Shown here: piece after piece, positions 41,793 to 50,435 of the stretch
Numbering within the stretch: position 1 is the stretch's first letter
Layout of the letters: every line of letters starts with the position of its first letter
Origin: Picochlorum sp. 'celeri'
Taxonomy: Eukaryota; Chlorophyta; Trebouxiophyceae
Assembly (NCBI GenBank): GCA_010909725.1
Contig: JAACMV010000017.1
Coordinates: forward strand, 62,001 to 126,000
DNA: 64,000 nucleotides
Direction of reading: 5' to 3'
Program-made: the position numbers and the translations under genes
The notes under the pieces: model-generated
Database searches by the model: none
What the model saw: only the letters and a program-made list of their open reading frames with translations
Told to the model about the DNA's origin: nothing

Positions 41793-42991
41793 GGTGGGGT
41801 CAACAACAGCTCAATGCGCTTGTGATGTTTCTTCTTCTTCTACTGCAGTTTGATGTCACAGAGAACAGGCCAGATGTGGTCTTACGAGAGCTGTGGGATT
41901 CGTTGGAGCGATATGCAGAGCAAAACGATGCTGATGCATCGTATATTAAACGTCATCTGAGGATTCTCGTGGCAGGGGGAGATGGCACAGTGACATGGGT
42001 CTTGGGCACGATTGCAACTCTCGGGCTCACCCCATGTCCACCCGTCGCAATCATGCCACTCGGCACAGGAAACGACCTGAGTATCAACCTTGGATGGGGT
42101 AATAAGTTTAAAGAATCATGGATCAAGTATTCCAATATCTATAACACACTGCTGCAGTACAATGATGCAGATCGGCAGTCAGTTGACTATTGGAGCATGT
42201 ATGCCACAGCGCCTGATGGGTCATACTACGACACTGTGCCGCATGCCGTCCAACGCGATCCAGACAACCCATCAGCAATAAAATCAAATTTCTGGAACTA
42301 TTTCAGCGTAGGGTTGGATGCCGAAGCAGCATATGGCTTTCATACATTACGAGAACAGCATCCCAGCATGGCACGTTCTAGAATGATGAATCAGGCGTGG
42401 TATTCTGTCTTCACATGCAGTACAGGATGGTTTTGTGGAGTAAAACCACTCCATCGATTTGCATCATTACGCATCAAAAAGACGGCATCAAGCGATTGGA
42501 CAGAGGTTCCTGTACCATCCTCTGTCAGAGCGCTCGTTGCCCTCAATGTATTAACCTATGGAGGAGGCAGAGATATTTGGGGCCTTGATAACGAGAAACA
42601 CTTGGCCAAAAAGGATTTACAGCCACCATTCTACAACGACGGACTGATAGAAATTGTAGGGTTCAAAGATGGATGGCACACAGCAATGGTGATGGGTGAA
42701 GTGAATTCATCAGTCCTACATGCCAAAAGAATTGCCCAATGCAACGCTGTAGAAATCACACTGAGCGTCCCCGCTCGCCACGAATCGATGAAAAAGTATC
42801 TATACATGCAGATGGATGGCGAACCTTGGAAGCAGCGAGTACCAGCTCGCACCCCATCCTCCTCCTCCTCTGAGCAGCAGCAGCAGTTTACAGTCGTGAT
42901 TGAGCACGGAGGCACCTCATCCATGCTGATCAACAGGAAACACGCGATTGGTGGTCCTAAAGTACAATCCCTGGTACACCGCACCCATTAA
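41278..42991 (+). CDS. Diacylglycerol kinase
   Basis: Phosphorylates diacylglycerol to phosphatidic acid. 492 residues in three exons: 41278-41456 (GTGAGT donor), 41558-41714 (donor read as GTCCGT; GTGGTC three bases earlier is the alternative) and 41849-42991. The joins give LTDFREPYRIPHKYIARCKG and AIGNTQVFDVTENRPDVVLR. Catalytic domain: ETPLIAFVNARSGGRAGAMI, ILVAGGDGTVTWVLGTI (GGDGT ATP loop), MPLGTGNDLSINLGWGNKF. Accessory domain: WNYFSVGLDAEAAYGFHTLR, NVLTYGGGRDIWG. No C1 or EF-hand domains, so it resembles plant cluster II/III DGKs. The second intron contains a (GAT)n microsatellite. Confidence 0.9.
41761..41792. repeat. (GAT)10 microsatellite in a DGK intron
   Basis: 32 bp of uninterrupted GAT/ATG repeat starting at 41761, inside intron 2 of the diacylglycerol kinase gene. 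Confidence 0.95.
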
Positions 42992-43035
42992 GTCTGTTTC
43001 ATATATCAATTCAATATTATTTAAAACCGAATACA

Positions 43036-43980
43036 ATGCTGAGAAGATCAGCGCAGACCCTGTTGCCGCGATTCGGTGGCCAACTCGCTGCGGGATTCCA
43101 GTCCGGCTCTTTCGGAGAAGCCATCTCCTCCATCTACAGAGAGGAAGATTCAGCAAAGTGTAATTCATTCAGTCGAGTTGATCTGGGCAAGAGATGTACG
43201 TGTTGTGGGAAGGGTTGATACGGGTTGTGGTGGAATTCCCTCGATGTCTTCCCCTCTCCCATTCTTTAACGGATATTTCCATTTTCCTTGCTTTATATCT
43301 TATTATTGTTTTACATCTATGCAGCCTTTGCGTCGGATGCAGTCTCCAATACCTCGGAAGGCAGTGTGACCCTTGGAAATGTTGATGGCCTCACACCGAC
43401 GGTGCATGCTATCAAGAATCCAACCCCTAATATCGAATATGATTCATCCAATCATGACAGATTTGCACCAGGGGACACCAGCAAGAGGGCGTTCACGTAT
43501 TTCGTCCTGACAGGAGGGCGTTTCATCTACGCCTCAGCCATTCGCTTGGCAGTCCTCAAATTCATCCTCAGTATGACGGCAAGTAAAGATGTCTTGGCTC
43601 TTGCCAACTTGGAGGTGGATCTGAGCAACATCGAGGCAGGGCAGACCGTGACTGTGAAGTGGAGAGGAAAGCCTGTGTTTATTAGGCATAGGACAGAGGA
43701 GGATATTCAGCTTGCCAATGACGTGGACGTGTCATCTCTGAGAGATCCGGAAGCTGATGAGGTTCGTGTCAAAGATAAAGATTGGCTTATTGTGTTGGGT
43801 GTGTGTACGCATTTGGGTTGTGTGCCATTGCCAAACGCAGGAGATTATCATGGATGGTTCTGCCCATGCCATGGATCTCACTATGATACATCTGGCCGTA
43901 TCAGAAAAGGACCGGCTCCATATAACCTCGAAGTCCCAGCCTACTCCTTTATGGAGGATGGAAAGGTTTTGATTGGGTAA
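43036..43980 (+). CDS. UQCRFS1: Rieske iron-sulfur subunit of mitochondrial cytochrome bc1
   Basis: Respiratory complex III subunit, 271 residues. Exon 1 is 43036-43195 (GTACGT donor) and exon 2 is 43325-43980 after CTATGCAG; the join gives [16 protein letters not shown]. The N-terminus ([20 protein letters not shown]) is a typical mitochondrial presequence. A membrane anchor runs through [20 protein letters not shown]. The [2Fe-2S] ligands are C and H in [10 protein letters not shown] and C and H in CPCHGSHYD, with the disulfide cysteines also present. The HLGCVP form and the [12 protein letters not shown] segment mark the mitochondrial protein and not plastid PetC. Start codon only 44 bp after the DGK stop codon. 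Confidence 0.95.
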
Positions 43981-44394
43981 TTGGACGCCTCTTTTGCTGT
44001 CACAAGGTTTGTGTGTATTGTTTTTTCTCTTCTTCTTCTTCCTCTTCTCGAGTAGTAGTAGTAGTAGTAGTGTGTATCATGTAATACACAGTCTAGGTCT
44101 CATAATTCTTTTTTCCTTCGAACAACACATGTTCTCTTTCTCTGTTGATGCACCGTATATATACATATGGCAATGCATTGCCATATATATGGCATCATCA
44201 TTGCTATTGGGGGTTCTACCTCTGGATTGATGAGATTACCAGTAAATTGTACATAGATAGATACTCGCATTCATTCATGAACCATAGTATTTTTTATGTA
44301 ATAATACGACGAATGTAGGGGATGTATGGTATAAAACTAGGCGGTAGTGCGAGTCACAGCTCGATTCTTCTACCAGCAAAATGTGCTCGGACAC
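43981..44394. other. Intergenic region with palindrome and trinucleotide repeat
   Basis: 414 bp between the Rieske and FAD synthetase genes. It holds an (AGT)7 tract at 44051-44071 and a perfect 22-bp palindrome at 44165-44186. No gene seen. Confidence 0.5.
44165..44186. repeat. Perfect 22-bp palindrome
   Basis: Half-site ATATGGCAATG followed immediately by its exact reverse complement, so there is no loop spacer. Located about 190 bp after the Rieske stop codon and 210 bp before the FAD synthetase start. Confidence 0.9.
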
Positions 44395-45396
44395 ATGCAG
44401 TGGCTGAAAACAATAATAATGTCACCGGTAGGTTGCGAATGCATCTGATTCATGACCCTTGGTTTGAATTTAATATATTTCATGGTTAATACAATGAATA
44501 TCTGTTACACTACTGGTGTAGAGAGTGGTCGTGTGCAACCTTGGAGGACTGTTCTCGAAACTGACCCAAACCTTGGTCCTCCAGTTGTAGCTCTTGGCAA
44601 GTTTGATGCTCTGCATCGGGGGCATCAGAAGCTGGCGATTACAGCAGTGCATTTAGGGGGTACTCCACACCTTGTATCGTTTGATGGGATGGCAGAGGTG
44701 TTTGGGTGGGACCCTCGGCTTCCTCTGGTTGCTCCATGTGATAGGCGGAGGGTTTTATCGAGCTGGAGGCGGGTGTGTCTCAGTGCAGTGCCTCGAGAGC
44801 ATCGCATTCCGTTTCGAGATGTTCGAAATATGGTACCTGAAGAGTTTGTGGAGCTTTTAGCGTGTGACTTGGGGGCAAAGGGTGTGGTGGTTGGATCCAA
44901 TTATAGGTTTGGGTACAAGGCTGCTGGGACTGCAGAGACGCTTAAATCTCTTGGGAGTGCGTACGGAATGAAAGTAGAGATTGTAAATCTAGTAGAAGAG
45001 TCTGAGTTTTCGGTGGAGCATGGACTTGGGGATATTGTGTCATCGACAAAGATTCGTAAAGGTCTTGGGTCTGGGGATGTTGGGTTGGTGGCGCAGTGCC
45101 TTGGGCGGCCATATAGGCTGGTTGCACGACTAGGTGTAGAGGATCTACGGACACATGGGGTCATACCGTATAGGAAGTTTTTGAATCAGTATCCTACCGC
45201 GGGTCGGTATGATGGTGTGTCTGTGTTCGTGGCAGAGTCCTGTCCAGAAGAGTATAGTTTTGAGGAGAAAGACATCCCCAAGGGTGCAGGGGCAAGCAGT
45301 GTTGTGTTTGATACTGAGCGGGGTGCTGTGGTGGAGAATATCCACATTCCCGATGGACTGCATGGTGATGTACATTGTATTATTGACTTTGTTTGA
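44395..45396 (+). CDS. FAD synthetase (RibF-like, probably lacking riboflavin kinase)
   Basis: Adenylylates FMN to FAD. About 301 residues with a proposed 33-nt first exon (44395-44427, MQWLKTIIMSP; GTAGGT donor) and second exon 44524-45396; without splicing the frame opens at 44452. The nucleotidyltransferase signature is clear: VVALGKFDALHRGHQKLA (G-x-F-D..H-x-G-H), ACDLGAKGVVVGSNYRFGYK and STKIRKGLGSGDVGLVAQCL. After that only about 110 residues remain, and I do not see a clean riboflavin-kinase core (G-x-G-R-G-x-x-x-G with an N-x-G-x-x-P-T), so this fits the monofunctional plastid RibF1/RibF2-type proteins of Arabidopsis. A transit peptide is not clear in the short N-terminus. Confidence 0.82.
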
Positions 45397-45400
45397 GTTG

Positions 45401-47608
45401 TTACGAATTTAAACCTGCTACAAAATGCCGCAACTCTTGCTCATACGGTGAGGTTTCCAGAGTGGCGGTGCTCTTTCCACCATATTTTATTGGCAACTCG
45501 TCCTCTGTCATCCATTCCAACATGGCAGCTTTCGCCTTGTCCTTATTCTTCTTGTTGAATACTTGCATTTGAGCCCGGACCTTTTCCGGAATCATGGGGC
45601 TGATCAATCTCCATGCCATGGACCACCATGTTGGAGCATTGACCAAAAAGCATTGATGCATTCGCTGAGGAAAGAGGACTGCAAGCGCTCCAGCTATCTG
45701 GGTGATGAATTTGAAAGAGGGCGTATTCAAATGAGACATTTGAAGCCCTTCAACATCCATAATCTTGACAGTTTTCCCTTTTGGCCATTTCCTACTGTCC
45801 AAATGACGGAATGCAAAAATATAGGAAAAAAGCAGGTGTTTCAGCATATCATCTTCTCCAAAACCATCCCCAACAATACATTTATATGCATCTGCCCACT
45901 TCCCCATAGCCTCGAATTCAATCAGGCAATCGCTTTTCGAACACCATCCCAGAAATCCGTGTGGGTAGTGTTGCTTGAGGCTATCGAATGCAGGCTGCCG
46001 AGAGGAAAGTGCATCCTGCAACTTGTGCTTCATAAAATAATCCACCATCTTTGTCAGCCCTGTGTACGCTTTTGAATCAGATTCAAGACCAATGATGAAC
46101 CTTTGTGCAATATCATGCGTCACAATATTCGGGTGTTTTCCAATGAGGTATTCAAAAGGAGGAGACAACACAGACACTGGACTGGAAGGAATAGCATCTG
46201 CAACTGACGATGTACTCAGCATTCGTGGTACTCCAACACTTTTCGTCGGTTCTAATGTAATGTCTATCTCATACACAATCATGTTCCAAGCATAGACCGG
46301 CACACGTGAGCTCTTGTGTGGTGCATGCTCCTTCTTTGCATGTCGCAACTTTCTTGCCAAGGACAGCCCCACCAAACCAACCAAAAGAGGATCTGAGACT
46401 CCAGCCGTTTTTTTCCTAGCAATGCATGTGACTGGTTTCTTTGCTGAGCGTTCTGGAGCTACGACTCCCCGCTGATGCTCATGCTTGCCATCCTCTCCCC
46501 CCACCCTCATCCGTTCCACCTGCTTGAGAGACCTCTCCGCCTTCCACAGAACAACCACTTTCCACGCATACCCATCCGGAACATCCAAATCATGCTGAAT
46601 TGTACACACTGTCTCAATAGGTACCTCGCCTTCCTCAAACGACTTCTCCAGTTCCATCAGCGACACGTTGGCCACAGCTGTTCCAACAGGAGTCTGTAAA
46701 TACATGACGATGCATGTCTGAAGGAATGCATCCGACTCTTTATCAGCAATTGCACGACTTATATTCAATGGAAAACATATCGACTGGCCGAGCGCCGGGA
46801 ATGGCAGACAAAATTGATTCTCATTCGATGCCCTCTCCCCTGCTGTCACCATGATCACACTGCTGGTATCAATAAGAGGCAAATTCCTGCTCACATAATG
46901 CATTGCCGACTCAAAAACATCAATCGCACACTCGATAGAATCTTTAAACCCACACACATCCTCCATCCCTCCACTAAACCGTATCAAAAAATGATCAGCC
47001 TCTGGATACTTTGACAAAATCTCTCGCTTCTGAGGAGAATGACCAGACAGGGATTTCAAAATGCTCTTAATCCCATGATCAGCTATCCATCGTTTATGAG
47101 GCTTGTTCGGCTGGTAAAACACATACATGTTATGACCATCCATATGCAATCCAAGAATCTGATTCAGTGAAACCCCCAAGTGAAACTCCTGCCCTTCCAA
47201 CAAGTCATCCAGTGCCTCTTCATCATCGCTTCCACCAGAGACATGCTGATCCAAGCTATTACTACTACCCCATGATGATGCATTGCTCTTTTTATGCATC
47301 GATGAATCCACAACAGACCGTGAATGAGACATCCGCAGCGATCGAAACCGACCAAGACCACTCCCAGACTCATGCAGCCCATCCAACTCATCAGCATACG
47401 AATCATCCGCAACAGTGTATAAAACAAGCGTATCAGCTGTCAATATCATTACATGAGGCCTCTTCTTCTTACTCACCCGTGGCCTTGACGTTCTGCCATA
47501 CGACAAGAGTCGTACCACAGAGGAACTAATAATAATACTCTGCTGACCATTGTCAGATTCCCTGCTACTCACACTGGCATGTCTTTTATAATCCTCTTCA
47601 ACAGACAT
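45401..47608 (-). CDS. CRAL-TRIO (Sec14-like) domain protein with novel N-terminal region
   Basis: 735 residues, single exon, ATG at 47608. The C-terminal part (from about residue 520) is a Sec14-type lipid-exchange domain: FRHLDSRKWPKGKTVKIMDV, GLQMSHLNTPSFKFITQIAG, PQRMHQCFLVNAPTWWSMAW, LISPMIPEKVRAQMQVF and DELPIKYGG. The first 190 residues contain Ser-rich stretches and a strand-rich piece (HVMILTADTLVLYTVADDS, HMDGHNMYVFYQPN) that may be PH-like. A second beta-rich part (about 260-370, QSICFPLNISRAIADK) could be C2-like. Sec14 proteins bind phosphoinositides and phosphatidylcholine; the N-terminal folds are guesses. Stop codon is 4 nt from that of FAD synthetase. Confidence 0.78.
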   Translation of the reverse strand: MSVEEDYKRHASVSSRESDNGQQSIIISSSVVRLLSYGRTSRPRVSKKKRPHVMILTADTLVLYTVADDSYADELDGLHESGSGLGRFRSLRMSHSRSVVDSSMHKKSNASSWGSSNSLDQHVSGGSDDEEALDDLLEGQEFHLGVSLNQILGLHMDGHNMYVFYQPNKPHKRWIADHGIKSILKSLSGHSPQKREILSKYPEADHFLIRFSGGMEDVCGFKDSIECAIDVFESAMHYVSRNLPLIDTSSVIMVTAGERASNENQFCLPFPALGQSICFPLNISRAIADKESDAFLQTCIVMYLQTPVGTAVANVSLMELEKSFEEGEVPIETVCTIQHDLDVPDGYAWKVVVLWKAERSLKQVERMRVGGEDGKHEHQRGVVAPERSAKKPVTCIARKKTAGVSDPLLVGLVGLSLARKLRHAKKEHAPHKSSRVPVYAWNMIVYEIDITLEPTKSVGVPRMLSTSSVADAIPSSPVSVLSPPFEYLIGKHPNIVTHDIAQRFIIGLESDSKAYTGLTKMVDYFMKHKLQDALSSRQPAFDSLKQHYPHGFLGWCSKSDCLIEFEAMGKWADAYKCIVGDGFGEDDMLKHLLFSYIFAFRHLDSRKWPKGKTVKIMDVEGLQMSHLNTPSFKFITQIAGALAVLFPQRMHQCFLVNAPTWWSMAWRLISPMIPEKVRAQMQVFNKKNKDKAKAAMLEWMTEDELPIKYGGKSTATLETSPYEQELRHFVAGLNS

Positions 47609-48380
47609 CTTGGTGTATCTCCTGTCTACAACACAACTACTATCTGAACAATACCCGCGATATCAAAGAGTCACGTCTCTCTTTCTCTCCGTCTCTCTGT
47701 TTTGGTTTTCCAACAACCCAACAGAATAAACCCGACTAGTATGGAGAAGAATTCATATTTTGCAGATGAATTCGCATAATCAGAGGAAATTCATCTGCAA
47801 CTGCAGACTGGACCTTGCGTGGGAAAACCATGCCATCAATCGACACTCCAATGTTCACTGCATCCAGATGGGTGTGTCGTACAATCACCACGAGAATACC
47901 ACCATTGCCCATCCACACGAGCAGTACTCTTGGGGATGGAGTCAATGTATCCATTAGTAGTAGTAGATGCAGTGCATGCTGGTTCTGTGCGAGAGTCCCC
48001 ACGAGTGCGTTGATGTCTTGTGTCTGAAGAAGAAGAAGGAGAGCATGCCCGATTCGATGCAAGGCTTGATGGGAGAATGTGTGAATTAAAGATACATATA
48101 CGGTCTGATGCATGGTGTGATGGGAGTCTTCGACGCATGGTCGATTGACACTCTGGCGTGTCTACGGGTACACATGATTCCGGGTGGACTAGCACTGGCA
48201 TTGTACATATACGTGGTATTGGGTATTCAGTACGCCTGTGTGTATGAGAGAATCGGTCGGTGGGTCGAGTGAACCTAATTGCAACGCATGTGAGGTGTAA
48301 GGGTTGAGCCATGACGTATTCGACAGCCTTGGTCTCGAAGCACCGTATATCCATGTCATGAAGACATATATGTATTAATA
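47609..48380. other. Divergent promoter region (CRAL-TRIO / PA-TM-RING)
   Basis: 772 bp between two divergent start codons. Several short overlapping open frames in all frames, none with family support or a good start. A (TAG)n tract lies near 47955. Confidence 0.45.
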
Positions 48381-49574
48381 ATGAGCGAGTCTGTGGCAGA
48401 AAGGTTTTGGGTAGGGAGTCCCGCGGTGCTCTTAGCACTGTGTTGTCTCTTTTCTCCCGTCTCGGGGACAATACTGCTCCGGACGGGGAATTATAGCTTT
48501 CAGCCGGTGCAAGATGTGAATGCTCAGTTTGGGCCTGCGGTGTCTCCTCAAGGGATGTCTGGGAATGTGTTCATGGTCTATCCTGAAGATGGTTGTTCTC
48601 CAGTGAGGCCAGTTGACAAACAGCGTCATATGGGGACGGATGGTCTTCCTTGGATTGCTCTGATTCGACGGAGTCACTCATCGATACATGCCGCGGATGA
48701 GCCATGTACGTTTGATGTCAAGGTATCCCATGCAGAGGCTGCGGGAGCATCGGCTGCGATAATCTATGATGATCTATATGAAGGTTTGCTAATCATGTCC
48801 AAGCCGTTAGGGAATCCAGATCCAGGGATTCCATCAGTATTTATTGACAAAAATAGCGGGTACTTGTTCAAGACGCTGTTGCAGGCTGGGAGTCTAGTGC
48901 AGGTGATTATTACTCCTGTATCTGATATTGTATGGATATCCATGTTCATGTCTGCAACAGCCGGGTTCTTTGCGATTGCTCTGGTGATTGCAGCGTTTTG
49001 TTTGGTGAAATTTAACACATCTCATCCATTTCAAGATGGTGAAGATGATGAGTTTCACGATGTGTATCGACGAGATGGGCGGGTGCAGCCATTGTCACGG
49101 CGCCAATTGCACTCGTTGCAGGTGGTTGTCTATAGCATAGGGAATGGCGATGGTGTGTTGGATGGGGACGCTGAGGGTGTATTAGAGTCTGATGATGATA
49201 ACTCTCACGTCTGTGCCATTTGTCTAGAAGAGTATGCGGCTGGGGAAAAGTTGAGGGTGCTGCCATGTCAGCACCGTTTCCATAAAGGGTGTGTGGATGC
49301 ATGGCTCATAGAACAGAGCTCATGCTGTCCATTGTGCAAGCGAGAGGCTGTATCTGATACAGGACGGCATTCTATGATGGCGCGTGTATTTGATAGCGTG
49401 CATCATGCGGTATCAAACGCGTCGAGATCGCTCAGGGATAGAATACACATGCTCCGAGCGAGACAGCGAGCTCAAGGTGATGGTGATGATGCCGCGAGTA
49501 GAGAAGAACCCCGCGAGGCAGAAATGGGTAGACTCATCCCAACACATAGTGTACAAGTCGTTGTTGATACTTGA
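48381..49574 (+). CDS. PA-TM-RING E3 ubiquitin ligase (RNF13/RMR-like)
   Basis: 397 residues, single exon. Signal peptide ([18 protein letters not shown]), then a lumenal PA domain from about residue 60 to 180, with [34 protein letters not shown] and [15 protein letters not shown] typical of PA. One membrane helix ([21 protein letters not shown]), and a RING-H2: [36 protein letters not shown]. The layout is that of RNF13/RNF167/GRAIL and plant RMR vacuolar sorting receptors; endosomal or vacuolar membrane location is inferred. Basic cytosolic tail follows. Convergent with the PUB gene, 62 nt between stop codons. Confidence 0.93.
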   Translation: MSESVAERFWVGSPAVLLALCCLFSPVSGTILLRTGNYSFQPVQDVNAQFGPAVSPQGMSGNVFMVYPEDGCSPVRPVDKQRHMGTDGLPWIALIRRSHSSIHAADEPCTFDVKVSHAEAAGASAAIIYDDLYEGLLIMSKPLGNPDPGIPSVFIDKNSGYLFKTLLQAGSLVQVIITPVSDIVWISMFMSATAGFFAIALVIAAFCLVKFNTSHPFQDGEDDEFHDVYRRDGRVQPLSRRQLHSLQVVVYSIGNGDGVLDGDAEGVLESDDDNSHVCAICLEEYAAGEKLRVLPCQHRFHKGCVDAWLIEQSSCCPLCKREAVSDTGRHSMMARVFDSVHHAVSNASRSLRDRIHMLRARQRAQGDGDDAASREEPREAEMGRLIPTHSVQVVVDT

Positions 49575-49636
49575 GAGGGTGAAAACCATGTACAATATCA
49601 TGATACATATAGTACTGTAATGAAATAGAGGCATGA

Positions 49637-50074
49637 TCAGCTTGTTGCTGCTGTCAGAACACTAGATTTTGATGTCGACCGAGACAGAGAGCTTTCGCGA
49701 GACAGATCCTTCTTCAACGCCTGCTGGGCATTCTGAATATCTCGTACCTGATGCATGGTCAAGGAGACGCCCTTTGGCAGCACGAGTACATCCCCATCAT
49801 CGGCAGAGCACTCTTGTTCCCATCCCAGGTGGACCATGACATCCAAGGCGTTGGGCACCTTTACCAGATGCGTCTGTATTTTTGGATTCTGAAGCTTCAC
49901 CTTTCTAAATTTCTCTTCCTGAGGACTGACAATAGCGTTATAGCACAGTTTTTCTATGATTTGAAGACTATCAAGACTGGACACCTGGCTCAAACACGCT
50001 TGCAGCGGTGTCGCCTTGTCCTTAATCTGATTCGTTGTACTAAAGTATCCTGCAACATAGTTCAAAGGATACAT
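49637..50074 (-). CDS. Stand-alone PUB-domain protein
   Basis: 145 residues from the ATG at 50074 (MYPLNYVAGYFS). Farther upstream codons would read like a signal peptide, but they start at a TTG and lie in likely 5' UTR. The PUB (PUG) domain, about residues 22-100, has PLQACLSQVSSL, LQIIEKLCYNAIVSPQEEKF-type text (IVSPQEEKFRKVKLQNPKI) and a LGWEQECSADDGDVLVLPK end. PUB domains in PNGase, UBXD1 and HOIP bind the C-terminal tail of p97/CDC48 or OTULIN. No transglutaminase, UBX or UBA domain accompanies it here. A CDC48 adaptor role is inferred from the fold only. Ser-rich tail. Confidence 0.75.
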   Translation of the reverse strand: MYPLNYVAGYFSTTNQIKDKATPLQACLSQVSSLDSLQIIEKLCYNAIVSPQEEKFRKVKLQNPKIQTHLVKVPNALDVMVHLGWEQECSADDGDVLVLPKGVSLTMHQVRDIQNAQQALKKDLSRESSLSRSTSKSSVLTAATS

Positions 50075-50435
50075 GATGGTCGCTGAAACGACAGAAGAGG
50101 AAGAAGAAAGAAAAAAAGCCACGAACAACCACAACCACCAGGTCAATGGTCCGTACCCGCGTATCCCATCGTACTACTGTCCTCGTTTACCAGCGCTAGT
50201 GATTTTAATAAAGTAATCAAATGAACATGGCTGTATTACCAGTCATTCCTGGACTTTGCTACCCTACGATTCACAAGACTCCCTAATAAGGGTATTAGGG
50301 AGCTCGATCGAAAAAGTCCACCGACTGGCCCTCTCTACTCGGCACTCCTTGTGGCAGGACGAGTACAGGTATCGACGACGCCATCTTGCTGCTGCTTAAA
50401 CTATATTTATACGATAGTGCACGAGATTGAGATCG
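50075..50435. other. Divergent promoter region (PUB / RCC1-like)
   Basis: 361 bp between divergent start codons. A TATATTTATA-type box lies near 50402-50411, about 30 bp upstream of the RCC1-like ATG. No gene seen. Confidence 0.45.

Noticed and set aside
50075..50146. Apparent signal peptide in front of the PUB domain
   Set aside because: The extension begins with TTG and no ATG; the ATG at 50074 gives a complete PUB protein, which is cytosolic in known cases.
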